DNA from: Erysipelothrix sp.
Lineage (GTDB): Bacteria > Bacillota_I > Bacilli_A > Erysipelotrichales > Erysipelotrichaceae
Direction of reading: 5' to 3'
DNA length: 62,477 bases
Assembly (NCBI GenBank): GCA_012727815.1
Contig: JAAYGI010000035.1
Coordinates: 1-62,477 of the forward strand
Shown here piece after piece: positions 7,844-15,606 of the stretch. How positions within the stretch are numbered: the stretch's first letter is position 1; every line of letters begins with the position of its first letter. The position numbers were made by a program, and so were the translations under genes. The notes under the pieces are model-generated. The model saw nothing but the letters and a program-made list of their open reading frames with translations, made no database searches and was not told the origin of the DNA.

Positions 7844-8878
7844 ATGGAAGCAAAGAAGAAAGATACTATAGGAAATTTAAAAACACTATGGAGTACGAAT
7901 CCCTTATTCAGTACCCTTGTAGCATTGATTATTATGATAATATTCCAAACCTTAGCATTAGGGTTTGACTATCCATCATTTGGAAAATGGTTTGATGTGT
8001 GGTTAAACAACTGGTTTAACATACTTAGAAATAATGCCAACATTGGTATTGTGGCACTGGGGATGACTTTTGTTATTATTTCAGGCGGGATCGAACTTGC
8101 GGTTGGATCAACCCTTGTAGCAGTCAGTGCAGTATTGATGGTTATTATAGATAATGGTCCTAATGGATTATTAAAAAATATGGGTGTAACAGGAGTACCA
8201 GTATTTGTAATAGGAATTGTTATAGCACTCTTACTATCTACATTACTGGGAACAGGAACAGGTCTTCTTATTACAAAAGGGAAGATTCCACCCTTTATTG
8301 CAACCCTTGGAACAATGAAAGTATTGAGAAGTGTTACCCAACACTTCATGCAATCACAATCACCAATGGTTCCAGTAGGATTTCTAAATATTTCAAACTT
8401 TAAGATATTTGGTAAGTATCTTCTACCCATATTCTATTGGGTAATTCTTGCAGTCCTACTTCATTATGTTGCAACTAAGACAACCTTTGGACGTCGTGTA
8501 TATGCAATTGGTTCAAATGAAAGAGCAGCAAAACTATCAGGTATTAATGTTAACAAAGTAAGAGTTGGTGTTTATGCTCTAATTGGTTTACTGGTAGGTA
8601 TCGCATCAATTATTCAAGTTGCACGTATTGGATCAATGGACTTTGCTAATGCAGGTAGTGGCTATGAAATGGATGCTATAGCGGCAGTTATAGTTGGTGG
8701 AACCAGTATGTCAGGTGGTAAAGGAACAATAGCTGGTACTGTAATGGGTACATTAATAATTGCAGTTATGAATAACCTTTTAAACCTATTAGGCGTACCT
8801 CCTTTCTTAAGAGAAGCATTTAAAGGATTCATCGTAGTAATCGCAGTATTACTTCAAAAAAATGATTCAAGTAACTAA
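7844..8878 (+). CDS. sugar ABC transporter permease (RbsC-like)
   Basis: A 344-residue multi-spanning permease of the RbsC/XylH/MglC family. It has several hydrophobic segments and the conserved cytoplasmic loop around GRRVYAIGSNERAAKLSGI followed by the Gly-rich AVIVGGTSMSGGKGTI. GAGGAGG lies 8 bases upstream of the start. It completes the importer with the preceding lipoprotein and tandem ATPase and is the last gene of the operon, as a strong terminator follows. Confidence 0.92.
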   Translation: MEAKKKDTIGNLKTLWSTNPLFSTLVALIIMIIFQTLALGFDYPSFGKWFDVWLNNWFNILRNNANIGIVALGMTFVIISGGIELAVGSTLVAVSAVLMVIIDNGPNGLLKNMGVTGVPVFVIGIVIALLLSTLLGTGTGLLITKGKIPPFIATLGTMKVLRSVTQHFMQSQSPMVPVGFLNISNFKIFGKYLLPIFYWVILAVLLHYVATKTTFGRRVYAIGSNERAAKLSGINVNKVRVGVYALIGLLVGIASIIQVARIGSMDFANAGSGYEMDAIAAVIVGGTSMSGGKGTIAGTVMGTLIIAVMNNLLNLLGVPPFLREAFKGFIVVIAVLLQKNDSSN

Positions 8879-8900
8879 TAAATATAGTAATTAAATATAT

Positions 8901-8935
8901 AAGGGATACGACAAATCGTATCCCTTCTTCTTTTA
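8901..8935 (+). terminator. rho-independent terminator of the sugar importer operon
   Basis: A perfect 11-bp stem (8901-8911 with 8916-8926), loop CAAA, followed by CTTCTTTTAT. Confidence 0.85.
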
Positions 8936-8946
8936 TATTTATGGCA

Positions 8947-8975
8947 TTCACTCTAGAGTGGTATATAACTATAAT
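8947..8975 (+). promoter_or_regulatory. candidate promoter of the uracil permease transcript
   Basis: -35-like TTCACT (8947-8952), 17-base spacer and consensus -10 TATAAT (8970-8975). The -35 partly overlaps the palindrome CACTCTAGAGTG. This would give a leader of about 250 bases including the PyrR site. A closer promoter cannot be excluded. Confidence 0.45.
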
Positions 8976-9114
8976 GTATATACGATCGATATAGATTAAT
9001 ATAGGAGAAGATTCAAGGAGTGAAATATAAAAAACAAACATACAAATATGAAAGATAATTAAATACTTATATACAAGAGATTTCTAATGTGTTATTATAG
9101 ACCATAGTAAAGGT

Positions 9115-9145
9115 CCTTTAAGTTATGACAGAGAGCATAACAAGG
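9115..9145 (+). promoter_or_regulatory. PyrR-binding loop (pyrimidine attenuation)
   Basis: CCTTTAA then a 6-bp upper stem GTTATG/CATAAC around the loop ACAGAGAG, closed by AAGG pairing to CCTT. This purine-rich loop with a bulged lower stem matches the RNA hairpin bound by UMP/UTP-loaded PyrR in Bacillus-type pyr operons. It lies 32 bases before a terminator and upstream of a uracil permease gene, so high pyrimidine levels should cause termination. Confidence 0.8.
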
Positions 9146-9176
9146 TAAGCACATAATATTTGCATACCCCATACTT

Positions 9177-9200
9177 AAAGGCGCACTTGCGTCTTTTTTT
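9177..9200 (+). terminator. attenuator terminator of the uracil permease leader
   Basis: Stem AAAGGCGC/GCGTCTTT (one G-U pair) with loop ACTT runs into seven Ts. It sits between the PyrR loop and the permease ribosome binding site. Confidence 0.75.
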
Positions 9201-9232
9201 ATAAGGCACCTTACTGTAGGAGGGTATAGAAT

Positions 9233-10531
9233 ATGAGTAAAAGTAATTTAGTAGTTGGAATTAATGAGAAACCAAAAACAAAGTTAGAATGGTTTATCTT
9301 AAGTTTACAACATGTATTCGCAATGTTTGGAGCAACAGTTTTGGTTCCAGTATTAACAGGTCTTGATGTAGGGGTGTCCTTAACAGCAAGTGGAATCGGT
9401 ACATTAATATATATAGCATGTACAAAAGGTCAAGTTCCTATATATCTAGGAAGTAGTTTTGCATACATCGGCAGTATTATTGCAGCAATCGCATCAACAG
9501 GTGGTGTAGAGAGTGCATATACAGGTTTAATGGTAGTTGGTATTATCTACGTTATCGTAGCAGCAATTATCTCAGTAACAGGATCAGCTTGGATTAAAAG
9601 CTTACTGCCACCGGTAGTAGTTGGACCAATGATTATGATTATTGGTTTATCACTAGCTCCAACAGCTGTAACTGAAACAGGTTTAATGGGTATTGAAATG
9701 CTTCTAGAGCAAGGCAAATACATTGGTGTTGTAGGTGCAGCTTGGAAAGTTCCACTCATTGCATTTGTAACATTTGCAACAGTAGTACTTGTTCAAATGA
9801 AAGCAAAAGGATTCTTTAAAATAGTGCCATTCTTAATTGCAATATTTGTAGGATACTTCACATCAGTAATTCTAGGTGTTGTTGATTTATCAACAGTATT
9901 AGAAGGATATTCATTCTTCCAAATTCCAAACTTTAAGTTTATTGGAACATACGAATTTAACTTCAGTGCAGTAGCAGCATTTGCACCACTTGCACTTGTA
10001 ACAATTGCAGAACATATTGGAGATCATATAGTTCTAGGTGAAATTGTAGGAGAAGACTTCTTAGAGACACCAGGACTTAACCGTACAATCTTAGGCGATG
10101 GAGTTGCAACATTTGTTTCAGCATCACTGGGTGGACCAGCAAATACAACATACGGTGAAAACACAGGTGTTGTAGCTGTAACAGGTGTTGGTTCAGTATA
10201 CGTAATAGGACTTGCAGCAGTTATTGCAATTGGTCTTGGATTCTTAGGATGGGTACAAGCATTCATCACAAGTATTCCATGGGCAGTAATTGGAGGTATG
10301 ACAATCATACTTTACGGATTAATCGCATCAAATGGTGTAAAAGTTCTAATCCAAGATAAAACAGATTTAGGAAATATTAAAAACTTAGTAATCGTCGCTA
10401 CAATGTTAGTAGTCGGTTTAGGTGGAGCTTCAATCCAAGTAACATCACAAGTAGCATTAAGTGGAATGTCACTAGCAGCAATCTTTGGTATATTACTAAA
10501 TCAAGTTCTTAACTTTATTGAGAAAATATAA
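9233..10531 (+). CDS. pyrP: uracil permease (NCS2 family)
   Basis: A 432-residue membrane protein of the nucleobase:cation symporter-2 family. The N-terminal LSLQHVFAMFGATVLVPVL, the substrate-site region QVPIYLGSSFAYIG and the later AEHIGDHIVLGEIVGEDF and GPANTTYGENTGVV are close to the UraA/PyrP pattern rather than the xanthine branch. GTAGGAGGG precedes the start. It imports uracil with protons for salvage. The PyrR attenuator directly upstream supports a pyrimidine substrate. It is followed by its own terminator, so it is probably monocistronic. Confidence 0.93.
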   Translation: MSKSNLVVGINEKPKTKLEWFILSLQHVFAMFGATVLVPVLTGLDVGVSLTASGIGTLIYIACTKGQVPIYLGSSFAYIGSIIAAIASTGGVESAYTGLMVVGIIYVIVAAIISVTGSAWIKSLLPPVVVGPMIMIIGLSLAPTAVTETGLMGIEMLLEQGKYIGVVGAAWKVPLIAFVTFATVVLVQMKAKGFFKIVPFLIAIFVGYFTSVILGVVDLSTVLEGYSFFQIPNFKFIGTYEFNFSAVAAFAPLALVTIAEHIGDHIVLGEIVGEDFLETPGLNRTILGDGVATFVSASLGGPANTTYGENTGVVAVTGVGSVYVIGLAAVIAIGLGFLGWVQAFITSIPWAVIGGMTIILYGLIASNGVKVLIQDKTDLGNIKNLVIVATMLVVGLGGASIQVTSQVALSGMSLAAIFGILLNQVLNFIEKI

Positions 10532-10560
10532 AATCATAAACATTTAAATATTAGTATAGA

Positions 10561-10587
10561 AGGAGAGATCATGTGACCTCTCTTTTT
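10561..10587 (+). terminator. terminator after uracil permease
   Basis: AGGAGAG pairs with CTCTCTT-type bases across a short loop and one mismatch, followed by a T run. Confidence 0.7.
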
Positions 10588-10644
10588 CATTGGACTCAAT
10601 ATATATTAAAAAACACATAAAATTATGTTCGTGTAAACAATGTT

Positions 10645-10680
10645 TTAGTCTTGACTAACAACTATCTTATGATAGACTAA
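10645..10680 (+). promoter_or_regulatory. promoter and candidate MntR operator of the metal importer operon
   Basis: TTAGTC-TT-GACTAA (10645-10658) is a palindrome with perfect 6-base arms whose right part forms the -35 (TTGACT, 10651-10656). A further GACTAA half-site lies at 10675-10680. The -10 is probably TAGACT (10673-10678, 16-base spacer). A very similar palindrome lies in the antiporter promoter at 13939-13953. Binding by the DtxR-family regulator encoded in this operon is inferred. Confidence 0.6.
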
Positions 10681-10698
10681 TATTAAGAGGTGAGTATT

Positions 10699-11430
10699 AT
10701 GATAAGTGTTAAGGACTTAACTGTTTCATACAGTGATAAAAAAGTTTTAGAAAATATAAATATAGAATATGATTCTGGAAGTATCGTTGGAATTATTGGT
10801 CCCAATGGTGCAGGAAAATCTACCATGATCAAAGCGATACTAAATCTAATACCAAAAGATTCATGTGAGATAGTTTGGACAAATGATGATTTAAACAAAA
10901 AAACTGTGGCATATATTCCACAAAAAAGTGATGTTGATTGGGATTTTCCCTTAAGTGTCTTGGATTTAGTCATGATGGGGTTGTATCCGAAAATAGGAAC
11001 TGGAAGACGTGTTGATAAATCATATAGGGAATTAGCAAAAGAAGTTTTAAAAAGTGTGGATATGTTAGAGTATAAAAACCGACAAATTGGACAGTTATCA
11101 GGTGGTCAACAACAACGTGTATTTATGGCGCGTGCACTCATTCAAGAACCAAGTATATTATTTCTTGATGAACCCTTTGTTGGTATTGACACAAGAACTG
11201 AAAAACTATTGATGAATATATTAAAAGAACTAAGAAATAAAGGAAAGCTGATATTTATAGTTCATCACGATTTATCAAAAGTAAAAGAATACTTTGACGA
11301 TATAATTTTAATCAATAAAACTATTATTGCACAAGGAAAAGTTGATCAAGTATATAACAACAGTAATTTAAAGAAAGCATACTTAAGTCAAGTATCGGAA
11401 TTAGGAGGTCAAGATGAGCTTCATATCTGA
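10699..11430 (+). CDS. mntB: manganese-type ABC transporter ATP-binding protein
   Basis: A 243-residue ATPase of the metal (MntB/ZnuC/PsaB) subfamily: Walker A GPNGAGKST near residue 35, Q-loop region YIPQKSDVDWDFPLSVLDLV typical of metal importers, signature LSGGQQQR, Walker B ILFLDEPFVGID. AGAGGTGA places the start at 10699 rather than at a GTG three codons earlier. It is first in a four-gene operon with permease, binding lipoprotein and DtxR-type regulator, all overlapping by 4 or 17 bases. Confidence 0.9.
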   Translation: MISVKDLTVSYSDKKVLENINIEYDSGSIVGIIGPNGAGKSTMIKAILNLIPKDSCEIVWTNDDLNKKTVAYIPQKSDVDWDFPLSVLDLVMMGLYPKIGTGRRVDKSYRELAKEVLKSVDMLEYKNRQIGQLSGGQQQRVFMARALIQEPSILFLDEPFVGIDTRTEKLLMNILKELRNKGKLIFIVHHDLSKVKEYFDDIILINKTIIAQGKVDQVYNNSNLKKAYLSQVSELGGQDELHI

Positions 11431-12250
11431 TTTATTAACATATGGCTTTTTACAAAAAGCTATGGTTACAGCAATTGTAGTTGGAATTATAGCAGGTGTC
11501 ATTGGATGTTTTATCATCTTAAAAGGAATGGCACTAATGGGCGATGCGATAAGTCATGCCATTTTACCAGGAGTTGCCCTGTCTTATATATTTGGGATTA
11601 ACTATTTCATAGGAGCAGTAGCAACAGGTTTACTTGTAACTTATTTAATCAATCAAGTATCGTACAAGACAAAACTAAAAAATGATGTTTCTGTAGGCGT
11701 TATATTCTCGGCATTCTTTGCCTTAGGAATACTCTTATTACTCAAAGCACAAACAGCAGTTGATCTAACACAAATACTATTTGGAAATGTATTGACGATT
11801 AAAGATACGGATATGTATATAACCTTTGGTGTAGGAATTGTAGTATTAATACTAATTATTATATTTTATAAGGAATTTCTTATTACAAGTTTTGATCCAG
11901 AAATGGCAAAGGTGTATGGGATTAATGTTAACTTATTTAACAGTTTATTAATGGTTCTACTAACACTTGTTACAGTAGCATCACTTCAAACAGTAGGTGT
12001 TATTTTGGTAGTATCAATGCTTGTAACCCCCGCTGCTACAGCATATCTATTAACAGAAAAGATGAAGGTAATGTTGGTGCTTTCTGCCATCTTTGGTGGA
12101 GTATCAAGTATTATTGGACTCTACTTAAGTTTTAAATATAATTTAAGTTCAGGAGCAATTATAGTGTTGGTATCATTTGGATTCTTTGTATTAGCATATT
12201 TATTTTCTCCACAACAAGGAATACTAATGCGAAAAGGAGTCGTAAAATGA
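11414..12250 (+). CDS. mntC: manganese-type ABC transporter permease
   Basis: A 278-residue ABC-3 family permease with about eight hydrophobic segments and the conserved LKGMALMGDAISHAILPGVA motif near residue 38. It overlaps the ATPase gene by 17 bases, with GGAGG inside the end of that gene. With the ATPase and the lipoprotein it forms a divalent metal importer. The lipoprotein's ligand set favours manganese. Confidence 0.92.
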   Translation: MSFISDLLTYGFLQKAMVTAIVVGIIAGVIGCFIILKGMALMGDAISHAILPGVALSYIFGINYFIGAVATGLLVTYLINQVSYKTKLKNDVSVGVIFSAFFALGILLLLKAQTAVDLTQILFGNVLTIKDTDMYITFGVGIVVLILIIIFYKEFLITSFDPEMAKVYGINVNLFNSLLMVLLTLVTVASLQTVGVILVVSMLVTPAATAYLLTEKMKVMLVLSAIFGGVSSIIGLYLSFKYNLSSGAIIVLVSFGFFVLAYLFSPQQGILMRKGVVK

Positions 12251-13158
12251 AAAAGTTTATAAGTTTATTATCTGTGTTATTTATTTTAACAGCATGTTCT
12301 AGTAGTAAACCAGATACAAAAAATGATAAGTTAAGTATTGTAACTTCATATACAATACTTGAAGATATGGTACACCAAATTGGAAAAGAACTGGTTGATA
12401 TTCATAACTTAGTACCATCAGGTACTGACCCTCATGAATATGAGCCCCTTCCAAATGATATAAAACAGGCAAGTGATGCAGATATTTTACTTTACAATGG
12501 TTTAAATCTTGAAGGTGGAGAACATGGTTGGTTTATGAAACTCGCACGTTCTGTAAATAAAGATACTGAAAAGATCCATGATTTAAGTCTAGGAATAACT
12601 CCTTTATCACTGTTCTCAGATGACAATGTTGTTGATGAGATTAATCCACATGCATACTTAAGTCCAAAAAATGGATTAATAATGGTAGAAAATGTTTTGA
12701 AAATTCTAATAGAAAATGATGTAGATAATAAAGATATCTATGAAGAGAATGCACAAGCTTATATAAAAACATTGAATGACATAGACCTTTCTTATAGAAA
12801 AGAGTTTGATACACTTGAATCCAAAGTATTGGTAACAAGTGAAAGAGCATTCCAATACATGAATAAGGAATATGGTTTAGAAGAAGGATACATTTGGCAA
12901 ATAGATACAGAAGAAACAGGAACTGCCAAACAAATCAAAGAATTAACAGCATTCATAAAAGAAAAAGATGTTAAAATTCTATTCTTAGAATCTAACGTTG
13001 ATCCAAGACCGATGGAGACAGTATCACAAGAGTCAGGTGTTCCAATATATAAAGAACACTTATACTCTGATGATATTGGAAGTAAAGGATCAGCTGTAGA
13101 TACTTATGAGAAACTACTTATACACAATCTTGAAGCTATTATTGGAGGTTTGAAATGA
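12247..13158 (+). CDS. mntA: manganese-binding ABC transporter lipoprotein (MntA/PsaA-like)
   Basis: A 303-residue cluster A-I metal-binding lipoprotein. The signal peptide ends in LTAC with the lipidated Cys at residue 17. Metal ligands can be matched to PsaA: His63 in DPHEYEP, His135 in NPHAYLSP, Glu199 in VTSERAFQY and Asp275 in LYSDDIG. A Glu as third ligand and the absence of a His-rich loop point to Mn rather than Zn. The gene overlaps the permease by 4 bases and the regulator by 4 bases. I infer Mn from these residues; Fe is possible. Confidence 0.88.
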   Translation: MKKFISLLSVLFILTACSSSKPDTKNDKLSIVTSYTILEDMVHQIGKELVDIHNLVPSGTDPHEYEPLPNDIKQASDADILLYNGLNLEGGEHGWFMKLARSVNKDTEKIHDLSLGITPLSLFSDDNVVDEINPHAYLSPKNGLIMVENVLKILIENDVDNKDIYEENAQAYIKTLNDIDLSYRKEFDTLESKVLVTSERAFQYMNKEYGLEEGYIWQIDTEETGTAKQIKELTAFIKEKDVKILFLESNVDPRPMETVSQESGVPIYKEHLYSDDIGSKGSAVDTYEKLLIHNLEAIIGGLK

Positions 13159-13823
13159 AAAAAATGACCCGCTCACAGGAAGACTACCTAAAAGTAATCT
13201 ATGTGGAAAACTTAAAGAGGAATATGATTACCAATAAACTAATTTCAGAAAAAATGGAGGTTTCAGCTCCTTCGGTTTCTGATATGTTGAATAAGTTAAT
13301 AAAGGCAGATCTATTAGTTAAAAGTAAGGACTACGGATATAAATTATCTGAGTCAGGAATTGAAGCAACACAAGAACTCCTAAAGAAACATAGATTGTGG
13401 GAGGTGTTTCTAATTGAGAAGTTAGGTTATTCATGGGATGAAGTACACGAAGAATCAGATGTACTAGAACATGTAACTTCCTTAAAGTTAATGGATAAAC
13501 TCAATGAATATTTAGATAAACCACAATACTGCCCACATGGTAAAGTCATTTATGGAAATGGAATTGAAGAAAATTTAGAAGATATCAAGAGTATGAACTT
13601 TATGCAAGTTGGTGATACAGGTTCAATTCATATCATTGAAGATGATATCTTATTACTGCAATACCTATCTAAAAAAGAAGTGAAAATTCACGACATATTT
13701 TTAGTGGAATCACAGGATGCCTTTGATGGAACATTGCATTTAAGTGTAAATGGTACAAAGGTAGATATTAGTGAACGTGCTGCAAGTATGATTTATGTTA
13801 GAAGTGAAACATCGAAGGCATAG
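13155..13823 (+). CDS. DtxR/MntR-family metalloregulator
   Basis: A 222-residue protein with an N-terminal winged helix (RSQEDYLKVIYVENLKRN, then EKMEVSAPSVSDMLNKLIKA), the dimerisation and metal-binding segment HRLWEVFLIEKLGYSWDEVH...LEHVTS, the CPHG region and a C-terminal SH3/FeoA-like domain, so it has the long three-domain form. It most likely represses the importer when Mn is replete. It is the last gene of the operon, so it is probably subject to its own control. TTAGTC palindromes at both neighbouring promoters are its likely targets. Confidence 0.88.
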   Translation: MKKMTRSQEDYLKVIYVENLKRNMITNKLISEKMEVSAPSVSDMLNKLIKADLLVKSKDYGYKLSESGIEATQELLKKHRLWEVFLIEKLGYSWDEVHEESDVLEHVTSLKLMDKLNEYLDKPQYCPHGKVIYGNGIEENLEDIKSMNFMQVGDTGSIHIIEDDILLLQYLSKKEVKIHDIFLVESQDAFDGTLHLSVNGTKVDISERAASMIYVRSETSKA

Positions 13824-13829
13824 TGAATA

Positions 13830-13839
13830 TTTAGTCTTG
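13830..13839 (+). promoter_or_regulatory. TTAGTCTTGA half-site
   Basis: TTAGTCTTGA repeats the left half of the importer operator just after the regulator gene, 100 bases upstream of the antiporter promoter site. The right half is degenerate. It could be an accessory regulator site or chance. Confidence 0.25.
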
Positions 13840-13881
13840 AAAATCAATTAAAATGTTGGCAAAATAAAGTTAAAAATGTCG

Positions 13882-13910
13882 TAAAAACTCTTTATATAGA
13901 AGAGTTTTTA
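13882..13910 (+). terminator. terminator of the metal importer operon
   Basis: A 10-bp stem AAAAACTCTT/AAGAGTTTTT with a 7-base loop, ending in the T-rich arm. Confidence 0.75.
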
Positions 13911-13922
13911 TATGTTGAAGAT

Positions 13923-13953
13923 TTGACTATAAGTGATATTAGTCTTATACTAA
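13923..13953 (+). promoter_or_regulatory. promoter of the antiporter operon with overlapping TTAGTC palindrome
   Basis: -35 TTGACT (13923-13928), 17-base spacer, -10 TATACT (13946-13951). The imperfect palindrome TTAGTCTTATACTAA (13939-13953) covers the -10 and resembles the operator of the metal importer operon (10645-10658). This suggests shared control by the DtxR-family protein encoded between them. Confidence 0.6.
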
Positions 13954-13973
13954 AGCAACTGGAGGTGTGAATA

Positions 13974-15146
13974 TTGAATATATATTTTAAGTTAGGATTC
14001 CTACTAATGTTTGGTCTAATTGGAGGCCGCGTTGCTAGGAAATTCAATTTGCCCAACGTAACGGGTTATTTAATCGGAGGACTATTTTTAGGACCTTCAT
14101 TTCTAAATGTTATCGGTGCACAAGATGTGCCTATTATAAATTTTATTAACGAAATAAGTTTATCTGCAATCGCATTTAATATAGGTGGAGAATTTCTACT
14201 TAGCACCATAAAAAGAATCGGTAAAGATATCTTTATTATTACTGTTTTTGAGGTATTAGGAGTTGTTGCACTTGTATTTGGTGTTATGTATTTTATAGCA
14301 GGGCAAAGTTTTGTTTTCAGTATAATCATTGCATCCATGTCTGCTGCAACAGCACCAGCAGGAACGCTAATGGTTATTAGACAATATAGAGCAAAAGGTG
14401 TTATGACCGATGCAATTCTTCCTATAGCAGCATTAGATGATGCTTTAGGGATTATGGTGTTTGGTTTAGCAATGGCAGCAGCACAATTTAGCATTGGTAA
14501 TGTTGAAGGTGGCACACTGGCATTAATAGCAGCGCCATTTATCGAAATCATATTATCAATTGGTATTGGTGCACTGATCGGACTTGCAATCACAAGAATT
14601 ACAAATAGAATAAAATCTGAAGAAGAGTTAACAGTATTTGTGTTCTTATCAATTCTGATTGCACCAGCAATTGGACAAGTTCTTCCAGTAAGTTCACTGC
14701 TTGTAGCAATGGCAATGGGTGCAACCTATGTTAACTTGGGTAGACAACCTGCCAGAACATTTAATAATTTAAATAGTTTAGTACCACCAATCAATGTCTT
14801 GTTCTTTGCATTTGCAGGAGCAAGTCTAGATTTAAGTATTCTTGCAAACATTGGTCTACTGGGAGCCTTATATGTATTAAGTAGAACTTTTGGTAAAGTA
14901 TGGGGAACCACACTGGGTGCTAAAGTAACAAAAAGTGATCCTAAGATGGTTAAATACCTTGGATGGGCATTGCTACCACAAGGTGGTATATCCATAGGAT
15001 TATCGATGATCGTAAGAAATCAATTACCAGACCATGCAGGTGGTGTTGTAACATTGATCTTATTTGCGGTTTTATTCTTTGAAATCGCTGGACCAATTCT
15101 TGCAAAGGTAGCAATATCTAAAGCTGGAGAACTTGGAACTGATTAA
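13974..15146 (+). CDS. CPA2-family monovalent cation:proton antiporter
   Basis: A 390-residue membrane protein with about 12 hydrophobic segments. It has the CPA2 features GRVARKFNLPNVTGYLIGGLFLGP at the N-terminus (first 20 residues of this stretch are enough to place it) and the ion-site region ALDDALGIMVFGL near residue 155, with two adjacent Asp residues. There is no C-terminal RCK/TrkA-N domain, unlike KefB/KefC. The start is TTG: GGAGGT lies 7 bases upstream and no ATG fits. It is followed 17 bases later by a PII-like gene that may replace the missing regulatory domain. The transported ion is unknown. Confidence 0.85.
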   Translation: MNIYFKLGFLLMFGLIGGRVARKFNLPNVTGYLIGGLFLGPSFLNVIGAQDVPIINFINEISLSAIAFNIGGEFLLSTIKRIGKDIFIITVFEVLGVVALVFGVMYFIAGQSFVFSIIIASMSAATAPAGTLMVIRQYRAKGVMTDAILPIAALDDALGIMVFGLAMAAAQFSIGNVEGGTLALIAAPFIEIILSIGIGALIGLAITRITNRIKSEEELTVFVFLSILIAPAIGQVLPVSSLLVAMAMGATYVNLGRQPARTFNNLNSLVPPINVLFFAFAGASLDLSILANIGLLGALYVLSRTFGKVWGTTLGAKVTKSDPKMVKYLGWALLPQGGISIGLSMIVRNQLPDHAGGVVTLILFAVLFFEIAGPILAKVAISKAGELGTD

Positions 15147-15163
15147 TTAGAAGGAGGGCTTAT

Positions 15164-15511
15164 ATGCAAGCATTAATATTAGTTTTAAATAAAGTTGAAT
15201 TATTAGAAGATATACTTGCGGCAATGAGTAAGGCAGGTGTGAGTGGTGCAACAATCCTTGATTCACAAGGAATGGGATCCGCTATTGTATCAGGAAAACA
15301 AGATGTACCAATGTTTGGTAGCTTGAAAGCATTCTTTGATAGAGAACATCCTTACAATAAAACACTCTTCACAATTGTTGAAAATGAAGAAAAATTACAA
15401 AATGCAATTGATGCAATAATATCAGTTGCTGGAAGACTTGAAAATGCAAACGAAGGTCTTATGTTCACAGTTCCTGTTGGACAAGTTATTGGACTTAGAA
15501 AAACAGACTAA
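15164..15511 (+). CDS. PII-like (P-II superfamily) signalling protein
   Basis: A 115-residue protein with the ferredoxin-like PII pattern: MQALILVLNKVELLEDILAA at the N-terminus, a Gly-rich loop region ATILDSQGMGSAIV where the T-loop begins, and a second half ending in MFTVPVGQVIGLRKTD. GAAGGAGGG lies 9 bases upstream. PII-like proteins bind nucleotides or anions and often gate the transporter encoded next to them; here the partner would be the CPA2 antiporter. Which ligand it senses cannot be told from the sequence. Confidence 0.75.
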   Translation: MQALILVLNKVELLEDILAAMSKAGVSGATILDSQGMGSAIVSGKQDVPMFGSLKAFFDREHPYNKTLFTIVENEEKLQNAIDAIISVAGRLENANEGLMFTVPVGQVIGLRKTD

Positions 15512-15516
15512 TTATT

Positions 15517-15560
15517 AAAAAACGATGTTTCTACTATTATTGTGGAGACATCGTTTTTTT
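15517..15560. terminator. rho-independent terminator
   Basis: A 12-bp stem (15517-15528 with 15548-15559) closed by A6/T6 ends, with a 19-base loop. It ends the antiporter operon and could also act on the convergent deacetylase pseudogene. Confidence 0.8.
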
Positions 15561-15606
15561 AAATCTTGTAGATTAGTAATAAGTAATATTAATTGTTTTA
15601 AACCCT

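Larger units (their letters stand above)
8879..9232 (+). other. 354-base intergenic region: terminator, promoter, PyrR leader
   Basis: No credible gene is present. The stretch holds the terminator of the importer operon (8901-8935), a candidate promoter with a TATAAT at 8970-8975, a perfect palindrome CACTCTAGAGTG at 8949-8960, the PyrR-binding loop (9115-9145) and the attenuator (9177-9200). Sequence between 8990 and 9110 is A+T-rich leader with nothing else I can identify. Confidence 0.7.

Noticed and set aside
7969-8430. A 153-codon minus-strand frame within the RbsC-like permease gene
   Set aside because: Antisense shadow of hydrophobic coding sequence; no motif, no ribosome site, and no promoter.
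8949-8960. Palindrome CACTCTAGAGTG as an operator
   Set aside because: It is a perfect 12-base palindrome near a possible promoter, but no second copy or matching regulator was found in the window, so it is recorded only as part of the leader region.
9061-9232. Purine (guanine or xanthine) riboswitch upstream of the NCS2 permease
   Set aside because: The conserved core and paired loops of purine riboswitches are absent, and the leader instead fits a PyrR-binding loop and terminator.
14066-14593. A 175-codon open frame on the minus strand within the antiporter gene
   Set aside because: It lies antisense to a clear membrane-protein gene, has a Pro/Ser/Ile-rich translation without a family, and no ribosome site. 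It is a shadow of the codon bias on the other strand.
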